Source: Flavipsychrobacter sp.
Lineage (GTDB): Bacteria > Bacteroidota > Bacteroidia > Chitinophagales > Chitinophagaceae
Assembly (NCBI GenBank): GCA_021155965.1
Contig: JAJNBJ010000004.1
Location: 158,985-222,984 of the forward strand
DNA length: 64,000 nt
Direction: 5' to 3'
In this document: one piece after another, positions 41,801 through 49,884 of the stretch
Position numbering within the stretch: the first letter of the stretch is position 1
How the letters are laid out: every line of letters starts with the position of its first letter
Position numbers and translations under genes: made by a program
The notes under the pieces: model-generated
The model's input: only the letters and a program-made list of their open reading frames with translations
Database searches by the model: none
Told to the model about the DNA's origin: nothing

Positions 41801-42481
41801 ATGGCAAATGCCACAACCGGCGGCACATGGGCGAGAAGCAACTCTTCTGTGAACATAAACACTTCGGGTGTTGTTTCAGGTGTGTCGGTAGGCTCGGTGA
41901 CCATCAGCTATACCAAAACAAACATTTGCGGTTCCACATCGGCGCTCAAAACAGTGAATGTGCTCACCACTCCTGTGGCAGGCACATTATCAGGCCCCGA
42001 TACTATTTGCATCAACGAATTTAACCCGTTCTACTCCACAGAGCCGGGCGGCTGGTGGACAACCGGCGGCACGGTTGCGCTGGTGGATACTACAGGCGTG
42101 GTAGTGGGCCACCATGTGGGTATTGCTACGGTCACTTATACAGTAGCCAATATTTGCGGTTTTGACACCGCAATGCGTACGGTAGTGGTGATGGCAGATA
42201 CATTCTGCCATCCTGTGGGCATCAGCCCTGTGGCAGCTAACGATGTATTGCTCAGAGTATTCCCTAACCCAAGCTCAGGTTCATTCACTTTCCTGATGAC
42301 ATCAACCATTGATGAGCAGGTGGATGTAGTGATCACCAATGTGCTGGGTGAAACAGTGAAAGTATTTACCACCACTACAAACAGGCAAACCGAAGTTGCA
42401 TTCGGCATGCCTGCGGGTATCTACCTGATGAGCGCTAACACTGCTCATGGCAGGAGAACGGCGCGGGTGGTTGTGGAGTAA
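38828..42481 (+). CDS. T9SS-secreted NHL-propeller protein with ten Ig-like modules
   Basis: About 1217 residues. The frame opens at a TTG (38801), but the ATG at 38828 begins the signal MNKIYKQVVCFAIALIALTYTNPINAQ. Residues about 30-340 are NHL-type propeller repeats (GNVYIADRGAQVVKKID, GNVYISENGGTGRVRKVD, NLYIATFSNNVIRKVD, KLYIGDVLNNRIRQVD). Ten Big2-like Ig modules of about 76 residues follow, each with VCVGSTITL, GGTW, GVVTGVxxG and a second Cys (MCGTA). The final 85 residues (LLRVFPNPSSGSFTFLM...GIYLMSANT) form a type A T9SS domain. It is likely a surface adhesin with a propeller binding head. A strong terminator follows the stop. Confidence 0.9.
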   Translation: MNKIYKQVVCFAIALIALTYTNPINAQVIFTIAGNGISDTSSGGVSATTVPLLTPYAVVSDAAGNVYIADRGAQVVKKIDLSGIITIFAGTLDVAGSTGDGGAATAATLNAPQGLAVDASGNVYISENGGTGRVRKVDLFGNISTFATTLMAGAAGMCFDGSGNLYVACFGAASMRVMKVTPGGVASVYAGAGGAGHTGDGGPATAAQLHRPISVAMDASGNLYIATFSNNVIRKVDAGGIITTFCGTSLTPGFSGDGGPASAALLNRPQSVAYDATVNKLYIGDVLNNRIRQVDLATNIISTFAGTGSVAPYADPEPATAANINFSPNPANLFVDPSGKIYFNQGARARVIVPCTSGLPVVSPSSGPANICEAAAATVVNTTPGGIWSSANPSVGSVDASGMVTGVSGGTTTINYTVWNGCGFTTVGHPVTIDPLPSVSAISGAPDVCVASMITLSSSTPGGTWASTNGNAAVGSTGDVTGVTAGVDTIMYSVTNFCGTTTVSAEVTVNPLPFAGTLSGPTAVCVGSTITLTPSVGSGSWSASNPNATVSAGFVTGVTAGVDTIEYTVANMCGTATATHQVTVTLTPYVTPISGSPVICIGLTETYTNATPSGTWSSSGTGTIPGMTPGDFVGVSTGPDVISYSVTEPCGTTTVTYPITIDAPPMVGAISGPPDVCEAATITLTNPTPGGFWNVVTPMSTVLSVTGSGVVSGLSAGTDTIAYSVFNTCGSATTYHYVTVNPLPDSGIISGPVNVCVASTITLTETVSGGTWTVDNTTASITGGGVVSGLVAGTNIAYYTVVNMCGTATASFPFTVVPLPDAGIITGPSVVCEASTMVLIDTVLGGVWGTIDTNASVSTSGVVSGVYPGLDTITYSYTNMCGTDVAAFPVSVNPLPRAGTITGATQVCVGATATVADTAAGGTWSFVGSLATVDGTTGVMTGVAVGVDTVMYSVTNSCGTDIVKRPVTVNDVPAVLPIFGPDEVCVGSTITMANATTGGTWARSNSSVNINTSGVVSGVSVGSVTISYTKTNICGSTSALKTVNVLTTPVAGTLSGPDTICINEFNPFYSTEPGGWWTTGGTVALVDTTGVVVGHHVGIATVTYTVANICGFDTAMRTVVVMADTFCHPVGISPVAANDVLLRVFPNPSSGSFTFLMTSTIDEQVDVVITNVLGETVKVFTTTTNRQTEVAFGMPAGIYLMSANTAHGRRTARVVVE

Positions 42482-42506
42482 ATAATAATGATACTTTTTG
42501 GTAGTG

Positions 42507-42541
42507 TGGCTGTTGTTTTGCAACAGCCACATTTTTTTTAC
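42507..42541 (+). terminator. Intrinsic terminator
   Basis: TGTGGCTGTTG (42507-42517), a TTTTG loop, CAACAGCCACA (42523-42533), then eight T. Eleven perfect pairs. It lies 26 bp after the NHL/Ig gene. Confidence 0.9.
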
Positions 42542-42607
42542 ACAAAAAAATCTGTCGCGGAAGTAAGCGGCCACTAAATGAGAGAACATTTGTTATGCAG
42601 GCATAAA

Positions 42608-42638
42608 TTTGAATACACATATTATCGCCGTAACTTCG
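42608..42638 (+). promoter_or_regulatory. Bacteroidetes-type promoter of prfA
   Basis: TTTG (42608-42611), a 19-base spacer, then TAACTTCG (42631-42638). The spacing fits the phylum consensus; the -7 box has one mismatch. prfA starts 33 bp further on. Confidence 0.6.
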
Positions 42639-42670
42639 CAGCCCGTGAAAACGGAATTATATTATAAAAA

Positions 42671-43756
42671 ATGAGTTCTATAGTAGAAAAGCTGGAAGCC
42701 ATCAATGCCAGGTTCAACGACCTGGGCGTTGCGCTTACCAACCCTGAGATAGTGAATGATAACAAAAAGTTTTCCCAGGTGAGCAAGGAATACCGCAAGC
42801 TGGAGAAAATTGTGGACGTATATAAGGTATACAGGAACTGTATAGATAGCATAGATTTTGCCAGGGAAGTGCTGGAAACTGAAAGTGACGATGACCTGCG
42901 CACCATGGCAAAAGACGACCTGGAAAAGCTGGAGGTGCAAAAGGATGAATTGGAGGTACAGATCCGCGGCCTGCTCATCCCCAAAGACCCGCAGGATGAA
43001 AAGAACGCTATTATAGAAATGCGTGCCGGCACCGGGGGGGACGAGGCAAGTATCTTCGCAGGAGACCTGTTGCGCATGTACACCCGTTATTGCGAGCGCA
43101 AGGGATGGCGTGTAGCGATTGTATCAGAGACTGAAGGTACGGTTGGTGGTTTTAAAGAGGTGCAGCTGGAGGTAATAGGTGAGGATGTATATGGTACGTT
43201 GAAATTTGAAAGTGGCGTACACCGCGTGCAGCGGGTGCCTGCAACCGAGGCCAGCGGGCGTGTGCATACATCGGCAGCCACAGTTGCCGTAATGCCGGAA
43301 GCTGAAGAAATTGACTTTGAGCTGAGGGATAGCGATGTGAAAATGGAAACCGCGCGGAGTGGCGGCGCCGGGGGCCAGAATGTGAACAAAGTAGAAACGA
43401 AAGTAATATTAACGCATATTCCCACAGGCACTGTTGTGATGTGCCAGACCGAACGCTCACAATTAGGTAACAGGGAGAAGGCAATGAATATGATGCGGAC
43501 GCGTTTATATGAAGAGCAGGTTCGCAAACAGGAGGACGAGATAAGCCGGAGGCGGAAAAGTTTGGTAAGTACGGGAGACAGGTCGGCCAAGATAAGGACG
43601 TATAATTACCCGCAGGGGCGGGTAACCGACCACCGTATCAATATGACTATCTATAGCCTTGACGACTTTATGAATGGAAATATTCAAGATATGATAGATG
43701 CACTCCAGTTTGCAGAGAATGCCGAGAAAATGCAGGCAGGGGAAACGGTCATCTAA
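42671..43756 (+). CDS. prfA: Peptide chain release factor 1
   Basis: A 361-residue class I release factor. It recognises UAA and UAG stop codons and triggers release of the finished peptide. The GGQ motif (residues 234-236, in [16 protein letters not shown]) that reaches the peptidyl-transferase centre is intact. The stop-codon reading motif is PAT (190-192, in [14 protein letters not shown]), which marks RF1 rather than RF2. Length is standard. A phylum-type promoter precedes it. The Wzz-like gene starts 69 bp downstream on the same strand, and read-through is possible. Confidence 0.98.
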   Translation: MSSIVEKLEAINARFNDLGVALTNPEIVNDNKKFSQVSKEYRKLEKIVDVYKVYRNCIDSIDFAREVLETESDDDLRTMAKDDLEKLEVQKDELEVQIRGLLIPKDPQDEKNAIIEMRAGTGGDEASIFAGDLLRMYTRYCERKGWRVAIVSETEGTVGGFKEVQLEVIGEDVYGTLKFESGVHRVQRVPATEASGRVHTSAATVAVMPEAEEIDFELRDSDVKMETARSGGAGGQNVNKVETKVILTHIPTGTVVMCQTERSQLGNREKAMNMMRTRLYEEQVRKQEDEISRRRKSLVSTGDRSAKIRTYNYPQGRVTDHRINMTIYSLDDFMNGNIQDMIDALQFAENAEKMQAGETVI

Positions 43757-43825
43757 TAATAGTGGCGAAACTGCCGTCTTTTGCCATAAATTTTATAAGT
43801 TTAAGCTTTAAACGAAAATACAGGG

Positions 43826-44794
43826 ATGTCAGACCAAGGGTTAAGGGTTACGGATGTAGTAGACAGCATCCGGAAGCACAGGGTTGTTATAATGATAGTA
43901 ACATTTGCCACTGCAATAGCGGGGGCGGTATTCTATCTGGCCGGGCCGAAGAAGTTTGAAGGAAAAACGGAATTTGTGCTCAGGAACCCTATGTATGCCG
44001 ACCGCAATTATATATATAATACAGATACTAAACTGATAGATTATTTTGCCAATGAGGATGATATAGACAGGGCAATGATGATGGTGGAGGCAGACATTGT
44101 GCAGGGCAAAGTGATAAAAAATATGAAGCTTGCCGAAGCGTACGGAATAGATGCAACGAACCGCAAAGGGGAAGACCAGGTGGCAAGGAAGTTTGCGAAG
44201 AATTTTAATATTACCCGTACCGAGTTCAAGAGCCTGGTATTGAGCTATACGGATGTTGTGCCGGAACGGGCTGCTGCTGTTGCCAACGAATGTGTGGCCG
44301 TATTGGAGAAAGAATACAGCGAGTATTATAAAGAAATGAGGAGGGGAATGTACCAGTCGCTGATGGACAGGATAAAAGATGAAGACAGCCTCATCAATGC
44401 GCTGACCGACAGCCTTGTGGCTCTGCGTGTACGCTATGGTATCAACGACCTTATTAACCCGGCAAGGTATAACCTGATGCTGAGCGGCGTAAAAGATAAC
44501 GGGAATAAAGATTACCCGGTAGGCCTGGAGCAGATACAGAACATAGCGTCGATGAAGGATGAGATAATTACCAACCGCGCAAAACAAATGGCATTAGTGA
44601 ACCAATATATGACAGGCACAGAGTCGGAAAGGATGCCGGTATTGAAGGTTGTTTCGATAGCACGTACGCCGGTAAGCCCTAAAGGGATAGGGGGGATGTA
44701 TACAGTATTGGCGAGCGCGTTCCTTGGTTTCTTTTTCTGCACTATGCTGATGGCATTTGCAGACCATATAAGGAGGCAGGGCCGGAACTGGTAA
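43826..44794 (+). CDS. Wzz-like chain-length/export protein, copy 1
   Basis: A 322-residue inner-membrane protein with the Wzz/PCP layout: a cytoplasmic N-terminus, a first membrane helix (about residues 19-39), a helical periplasmic domain with coiled-coil character (about 60-270) and a second helix (about 292-315). The Pro-rich segment before the last helix (VVSIARTPVSPKGIGG) is the usual PCP motif. Such proteins set polymer length or form part of the export path for O-antigen, capsule or exopolysaccharide. There is no tyrosine-kinase domain. A paralogue of nearly equal size follows 58 bp later, and then an O-antigen ligase-like gene. Confidence 0.85.
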   Translation: MSDQGLRVTDVVDSIRKHRVVIMIVTFATAIAGAVFYLAGPKKFEGKTEFVLRNPMYADRNYIYNTDTKLIDYFANEDDIDRAMMMVEADIVQGKVIKNMKLAEAYGIDATNRKGEDQVARKFAKNFNITRTEFKSLVLSYTDVVPERAAAVANECVAVLEKEYSEYYKEMRRGMYQSLMDRIKDEDSLINALTDSLVALRVRYGINDLINPARYNLMLSGVKDNGNKDYPVGLEQIQNIASMKDEIITNRAKQMALVNQYMTGTESERMPVLKVVSIARTPVSPKGIGGMYTVLASAFLGFFFCTMLMAFADHIRRQGRNW

Positions 44795-44852
44795 AAGCAA
44801 GTATTTATAAAATATTTTTTAGATAGTTAACACACACCCAATTATAAATCAA

Positions 44853-45827
44853 ATGGCTACACCAACATTTGACCTGATAGAATCCATCAGGGCGATACAA
44901 AAACAAAAGCGCCTGATCATTATTATGACTGTGCTGGCGATGGCGCTTGGGGCGGTTTTTGTATTGATCAAAAAGAAAAAATACAAAGCAGAGGCGCGTT
45001 TCCTGGTCAACAACCCACTATATGGCGACCGCCATACTTTGTTCAGGACGAGGGAAACACGCTACGTGGATTATTTTGGCGGCGATGATGACCTGGATAG
45101 GGTCACAGCACTTGGAAATTCAGATACGGTCAGGGACAGGATCATCAGGAATTGCGATTTTGATAAGATATACAAGTTTGGCAGCATCAGCAACGATACC
45201 GCTCATGCTAGGTATATGTCGGTATTCGCAAAGAACTTTAACCTGAAGCGGACAGAGTTCAAAGACATTGTGGTAACCTATATAGCGTATGAGCCCAAAG
45301 ATGCTGCCGGGATAGTGAACATGGCAGTGCAGGTGCTGGAGGAATCTTTCAGGCATTATTATACGGCAATGAAATCAGGGATGCGGGCCTCGGTAGGGAT
45401 GAAAGTGAAAGAGCTAGACAGCGCTATTGCCGTAATGACAGATACACTGGCAAACCTTCGTGACCAATATGGTATTTACAACATCATAAGCCCTGCAAGG
45501 CAAAATGTGATCACCGGCGATATGAAAGGAGGCGGCAAGGGCTATGGGAAGGCAATGGAAGAGGTACAGAATATTGAGTCCATAAAAGACCAACTGGTAA
45601 CCGACCGGGCACACTATATCTCGTTAATGAATGAGTATTCTGCTACTGTCAGTGATTCGATACAATACCTCAAAGTAATTACCCGGGCTGTTCCGCCAAC
45701 TGCGCCTACAGGCCCCTCACTATCCATGACGCTGATAGTAGCAGGTTTTGTTGGCCTGTTCTTCAGCACTATATATGTATTAATGATGGCTTATTTCCGT
45801 AAGCTGAATGCCGCACTGAAGGGATGA
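44853..45827 (+). CDS. Wzz-like chain-length/export protein, copy 2
   Basis: A 324-residue paralogue of the preceding protein. The first helix is at about residues 21-40 (IIIMTVLAMALGAVFVLI), the periplasmic part contains FAKNFNLKRTEFKDIVVTY (compare FAKNFNITRTEFKSLVLSY in copy 1), the Pro-rich motif is VITRAVPPTAPTGPS, and the second helix is near 291-312. Its stop codon overlaps the ATG of the next gene (ATGA at 45824-45827), so translation is coupled. Two PCP-type proteins in tandem may form a mixed oligomer or act on different polymers. Confidence 0.85.
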   Translation: MATPTFDLIESIRAIQKQKRLIIIMTVLAMALGAVFVLIKKKKYKAEARFLVNNPLYGDRHTLFRTRETRYVDYFGGDDDLDRVTALGNSDTVRDRIIRNCDFDKIYKFGSISNDTAHARYMSVFAKNFNLKRTEFKDIVVTYIAYEPKDAAGIVNMAVQVLEESFRHYYTAMKSGMRASVGMKVKELDSAIAVMTDTLANLRDQYGIYNIISPARQNVITGDMKGGGKGYGKAMEEVQNIESIKDQLVTDRAHYISLMNEYSATVSDSIQYLKVITRAVPPTAPTGPSLSMTLIVAGFVGLFFSTIYVLMMAYFRKLNAALKG

Positions 45828-47281
45828 TAGCTGCACTAAAAAATAACTGGTTCAATATAGCGGCATTTTCGTTTCTGCTGCTGTCGGTGATGTTGTTTGC
45901 CTATACGGGCAATTATTACATCCTGCTGGCGCCGGTTACTTTTCTGTATGTTGTGTTGCTGGGCGTGAACTGGCAACTGGCTTACTGGATATTCCTGTTC
46001 ACAATACCCGCATCTATACAGATCAACTTCTCTAATGATACAATGGCCATTACCCTGCCTGATGAACCCATCATGTGGATGTTGCTGCTGCTGTCTTCAT
46101 TGGTGTTTTTCAGGAACCCCGATACGCTGCCTAAGTGGTGGTGGCAGGATGGGATCGTGTTCATAGTGGTGCTTCAGTATATAGTGACGATAGTTGCCGT
46201 TATCTTCTCTAAGATGCTGTTCTTCTCCATGAAATTCCTGCTGGCAAAGACCTGGTTGCTGGTTTGCTACTTCATTCTGCCCATATGGATATTCCGCGAG
46301 AAAAAGGATTTTATTAAAGGGTTCATGGTACTGCTGATACCGATGCTCATCACGATAATTGTCATACTGATACACCATTCAATGCTGAACTTCAGTTTTG
46401 ACAAGGTGCAGAAGTCAATGACGGGCCTTTACTATAACCACGTTGATTACTCAACGGTTATCTCCATGTTTTTTCCGTTATTATTAATAGCCTGGCCTCT
46501 GACAAAGGGGAGGGGGCTTATTACCCGGTTTACCTTGCTGGTGATTATCCTGATATTCATAGCGGGTATCATATTCTCTTATGCACGTGCTGCCGTTGTG
46601 GGTATTGCCTTTGCGGTTGTGGTAGGCCTTGCGATCCGTATGAAACTGGTGAACTGGATCATGCCTGCATTTTATGCAATGATCATATTGCTGATGTGCT
46701 ACCTGGTGCCCAATAATAAATACATAGAGTTCAGGCCGGATTACAACAAGACCTTTATGCACAAGAACTTTACCGATCACCTTATTGCAACGTTCCGGGG
46801 CAAAGATATGTCTTCGATGGAGCGCCTGTACCGGTGGATAGCGGCTGTGAGAATGAGTAACGACCGCCCGATAACAGGTTACGGGCCAAGGGCATTTTAC
46901 TATTATTATAAACCCTATGCGGTAACCTCCTTCCAGACTTATGTGAGCAGGAACCCTGAACATTCTACCACACACAATTATTTTCTGTATATGCTTGTGG
47001 AACAAGGGTGGCCAGCCATGCTGCTTTATGCGCTGCTTATTGTCGTCATTTTCGCGAAGGCTCAGCGGATATACCACCGGTTCAAAGACAGGTTCTACCG
47101 GCTGGTTACCATTGGGCTTGCCATGACCATAGCCGTAGGCTTTGTCAATAACTTCTTCTCGGAGCTGATAGAAACACACAAAGTTGCCGCACTGTTCTTT
47201 ATCCCGCTGGCAATGCTCATCATACTGGATAAGAAAAGCAGGGATGAGCAGGAAAGGCTTAATGGTGCAATGGCTCAATAG
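45824..47281 (+). CDS. O-antigen ligase/polymerase-like membrane protein
   Basis: A 485-residue polytopic inner-membrane protein with about 11-12 helices. It has a large periplasmic loop at about residues 305-385 containing RWIAAVRMSNDRPITGYGPRAFYYYY and STTHNYFLYMLVEQG, the pattern of the Wzy_C/O-antigen ligase (WaaL) superfamily. These proteins transfer or polymerise lipid-linked glycans in the periplasm. Coupling to the Wzz-like gene (4-bp overlap) favours a Wzy polymerase. The end of the gene includes a 15-base near-tandem repeat (CGCAATGGCTCAAT) that also carries the stop codon. It converges on the GSCFA gene after 14 bp. Confidence 0.88.
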   Translation: MIAALKNNWFNIAAFSFLLLSVMLFAYTGNYYILLAPVTFLYVVLLGVNWQLAYWIFLFTIPASIQINFSNDTMAITLPDEPIMWMLLLLSSLVFFRNPDTLPKWWWQDGIVFIVVLQYIVTIVAVIFSKMLFFSMKFLLAKTWLLVCYFILPIWIFREKKDFIKGFMVLLIPMLITIIVILIHHSMLNFSFDKVQKSMTGLYYNHVDYSTVISMFFPLLLIAWPLTKGRGLITRFTLLVIILIFIAGIIFSYARAAVVGIAFAVVVGLAIRMKLVNWIMPAFYAMIILLMCYLVPNNKYIEFRPDYNKTFMHKNFTDHLIATFRGKDMSSMERLYRWIAAVRMSNDRPITGYGPRAFYYYYKPYAVTSFQTYVSRNPEHSTTHNYFLYMLVEQGWPAMLLYALLIVVIFAKAQRIYHRFKDRFYRLVTIGLAMTIAVGFVNNFFSELIETHKVAALFFIPLAMLIILDKKSRDEQERLNGAMAQ

Positions 47282-47295
47282 CGCAATGGCTCAAT

Positions 47296-48270
47296 TTAAC
47301 CCTGGAAATACTTTAGTTCTTCACCTAGGTTGATGTAGGGATGTTTATTCATTAGCTGTTTTGCTTTTTCAGCATAAGCCAGTTTGAACTTTTTATGTGC
47401 TTCTGTTTGCGGAAAGCGCGGACGGTGCGAGCGTGCCGTCATTATATCCTGCACCTGCTGCATAATATCATGTACAGAAGGGGAGATACATGCCTCTGCG
47501 AAACGCTCCCATACATAAGTTGTTGCCGGGTAGTTGGGGTGTACAAGGTCAATATCATAATATCGGTAGTCGCGGAGCACATCGACCACTAGTTCATAAG
47601 CGGGGAAATAGTGAGCTTGCTCAAATTGGCTGCACAGTATATGAACGGCTTCTATAAGCCGTGCCTTACTACGGTTGTTGTCGATCACGCCATCGCGTAT
47701 ATGCCGTACCGGGCTGATCGTGAATAAAACATTTGCCGGAGGGTTGGCTGCAAAAAGACCGTGGAGGGTAGCACCAAGTTTTGCTGCGATCTCATCAACA
47801 GCTAACAGCCTTTTTTCAAACCATTGTGCAGGCGCCCTGTGGTTATTGGCGACAGGCGACCCATTCTCTTTTAGATAGTACTGGAACGCAGAACCTAAAG
47901 TAATGATGACCCAATCTGCTTTATGAATAAACTCAGTTGCTGCCGCCTGTGAGCTGTTGATGTTATTTAGGGCGGTATCAGCATCAACATCGGAAAAACG
48001 CGTATGGTGGTCCCAACTGTTCCAAAGTTCATTTAAGCAGAAAAGGCTGTCTTTTTGGTAAATCCTGCCGTTAATATAACCGTCAAGGCTGGATGCAACA
48101 CTTAGGGGATTAAAAAGAATGCCATGCGGGTTAGACAATACTTTGAATTTATGTTGCTGCAGCCTGTCGTATATATGCTCGGTGAAGCAAGAGCCTATGA
48201 GCATAATGTTATCGGTATAAATAATGGGTTGTGGTAGCTGCGGTATGTCTATTGAGAGCATAGTTTGCAT
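47296..48270 (-). CDS. GSCFA-domain protein
   Basis: A 324-residue soluble protein with the GSCFTEHI motif near residue 27 that names the GSCFA family. The family has an SGNH-hydrolase-like pattern, including ADWVIITLGSAFQYY and FTISPVRHIRDG in the middle and DLVHPNYPATTYVW with the C-terminal His. Such folds are often carbohydrate esterases or acyltransferases, but no activity is proven for this family. It sits between polysaccharide genes but in the opposite direction, sharing a divergent spacer of 89 bp with the MBOAT gene. The start may be the ATG at 48270 or the one at 48261. Confidence 0.9.
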   Translation of the reverse strand: MQTMLSIDIPQLPQPIIYTDNIMLIGSCFTEHIYDRLQQHKFKVLSNPHGILFNPLSVASSLDGYINGRIYQKDSLFCLNELWNSWDHHTRFSDVDADTALNNINSSQAAATEFIHKADWVIITLGSAFQYYLKENGSPVANNHRAPAQWFEKRLLAVDEIAAKLGATLHGLFAANPPANVLFTISPVRHIRDGVIDNNRSKARLIEAVHILCSQFEQAHYFPAYELVVDVLRDYRYYDIDLVHPNYPATTYVWERFAEACISPSVHDIMQQVQDIMTARSHRPRFPQTEAHKKFKLAYAEKAKQLMNKHPYINLGEELKYFQG

Positions 48271-48359
48271 AGGTTAAAGTTAAATAGTTTAGCTCAATAC
48301 CACCGAATGAACAGGATTTCAGCATTTTTTTGCATCTTCGGCCATAATTATACTCTGGT

Positions 48360-49784
48360 ATGGTATTCAGTAGTATCACTTTCCTATTCTATTTTCTACC
48401 ACTATTTTTTTTCTTTTATTATTTAGCTGATAAAAGATATAAAAATGCCGTTATCTTATTTGGCAGTGCGTTATTTTATGCATGGGGTGCGCCATTGTTC
48501 ATATTCGTGATACTAGGTACAACAGTTGTTGATTTTTATGTAGTGCGGCTGATGGCTGCCACTGCATCGCGGAATAAACGAAAGCTTTTGCTGCTGCTTT
48601 CTTTGTGCATTAACGTTGGGCTTCTTTTTTATTTTAAGTACAGTAACTTCTTTGTTGATAATATTAATCACCTTCTGCATGCTGCTGGAGCCAGGCCTTT
48701 AACGTGGGAAAGGATACTGTTACCCATAGGTATTTCGTTCTACACTTTCGAAACGCTGACGTATGTGGTAGACGTGTATAAGGGAGTACATAAGCCATTG
48801 CGTAATTTCTGGGATTACCAAATGTATATTATTTTGTTCCCCAAGCTAATTGCCGGGCCTATAATACGGTATCATGATTTTGCAGACCAGATATATGACC
48901 ATACGGCTCATGAAACTGTTGATAACAGGTTGAAGGGGTTGTACAGATTTTGTATAGGGCTTGGAAAGAAAGTACTTATTGCAAATGTTATGGGGGCAGC
49001 GGCTGACAGGATATTTGATATGCCCTATGCAACATTGGATACCACAACTGCCTGGCTTGGCGCATTAAGCTATACCTTCCAGATATATTTTGATTTTTCG
49101 GGCTATTCTGATATGGCGATTGGCCTGGGAATGATGATGGGCTTCCGCTTCCCGGAAAATTTTAATAATCCATATACAGCGGTTTCTATAACTGATTTCT
49201 GGCGTAGGTGGCATATAACGCTTGGTAACTGGATGCGTAACTATTTATACATACCCCTTGGCGGTAACAGGGTAAAAAGCAAGCGCAGGTTGTTCTTTAA
49301 CTTATGGTTGGTGTTCCTGCTATCTGGCCTGTGGCATGGTGCTGCATGGGGATTTATTATATGGGGCGCATATCATGGTTTTTTTCTTGTGGCAGAGCGC
49401 TTGTTCCTCGGCAAATGGCTGGCTAAAGCAGGCAAGGCAGCATTTATATACACCTTCTTTGTAGTAGCCGTAGGGTGGGTATTTTTCAGAATAGAGTACT
49501 TTAAACCATCGTTGAGTTATTTGCAAAGTATGTTTTCATGGCATGCTGGCAGTGCAGCCTGGGCGCCTGATAAAGAATACCTGGTAACACTGGCCATTGC
49601 AGGATTTTTCTCATTTTTTACTTTGCCGAAGGCGGGGGAATGGATCCAAAAAAAAGTTTTTTACGAAGAATATACTATGACGCGGTATTACCTGATGGCA
49701 TTTGTAGCTTTGGCGCTTTTCATTTTGTCTGCCGCCAGGATCACCACTTCAACGTTCAACCCATTCATTTATTTCAGATTTTAA
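48360..49784 (+). CDS. MBOAT-family O-acyltransferase (AlgI-like)
   Basis: A 474-residue polytopic inner-membrane protein of the membrane-bound O-acyltransferase family. Typical features are the N-terminal VFSSITFLFYFLPLFFFFYY, PKLIAGPIIRY, FSGYSDMAIGLGMMMGFRFPENFNNPY, ITDFWRRWHITLGNWMRNYLYIPLGGNR and the catalytic-His segment LSGLWHGAAWGFIIWGAYHG. AlgI-type enzymes carry acyl (usually acetyl) groups across the membrane for transfer to exopolysaccharides by AlgJ/AlgX-type partners, and such a partner follows directly downstream. The substrate is probably the glycan made by the neighbouring Wzx/Wzy-type locus. Confidence 0.96.
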   Translation: MVFSSITFLFYFLPLFFFFYYLADKRYKNAVILFGSALFYAWGAPLFIFVILGTTVVDFYVVRLMAATASRNKRKLLLLLSLCINVGLLFYFKYSNFFVDNINHLLHAAGARPLTWERILLPIGISFYTFETLTYVVDVYKGVHKPLRNFWDYQMYIILFPKLIAGPIIRYHDFADQIYDHTAHETVDNRLKGLYRFCIGLGKKVLIANVMGAAADRIFDMPYATLDTTTAWLGALSYTFQIYFDFSGYSDMAIGLGMMMGFRFPENFNNPYTAVSITDFWRRWHITLGNWMRNYLYIPLGGNRVKSKRRLFFNLWLVFLLSGLWHGAAWGFIIWGAYHGFFLVAERLFLGKWLAKAGKAAFIYTFFVVAVGWVFFRIEYFKPSLSYLQSMFSWHAGSAAWAPDKEYLVTLAIAGFFSFFTLPKAGEWIQKKVFYEEYTMTRYYLMAFVALALFILSAARITTSTFNPFIYFRF

Positions 49785-49807
49785 AATATTCGGGAATGAT
49801 TCGGGAC

Positions 49808-49873
49808 CTGGCTCATTTGGGTAATGGCTGTATTGAGCAAACTTATGATTATTTTTACCCGGCTAAAAAGTAA
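49808..49873 (+). pseudogene. Relic of the C-terminus of an AlgJ-like gene
   Basis: The plus strand reads LAHLGNGCIEQTYDYFYPAKK and a stop. The end of the intact AlgJ-like protein 1.2 kb downstream reads SFIEQMYKYFYPGN and a stop. The shared IEQxYxYFYP next to a stop codon indicates a truncated duplicate. It lies exactly between the MBOAT gene and the intact AlgJ-like gene. Confidence 0.7.
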
Positions 49874-49884
49874 GAAGGAGGGCC

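Noticed and set aside
43841..44587. 248-codon minus frame opposite the first Wzz-like gene
   Set aside because: His/Tyr/Ile-rich shadow of a gene with clear PCP architecture.
46484..47278. 264-codon minus frame opposite the O-antigen ligase-like gene
   Set aside because: His/Tyr/Pro-rich shadow; the plus strand has proper membrane helices and a coupled start.
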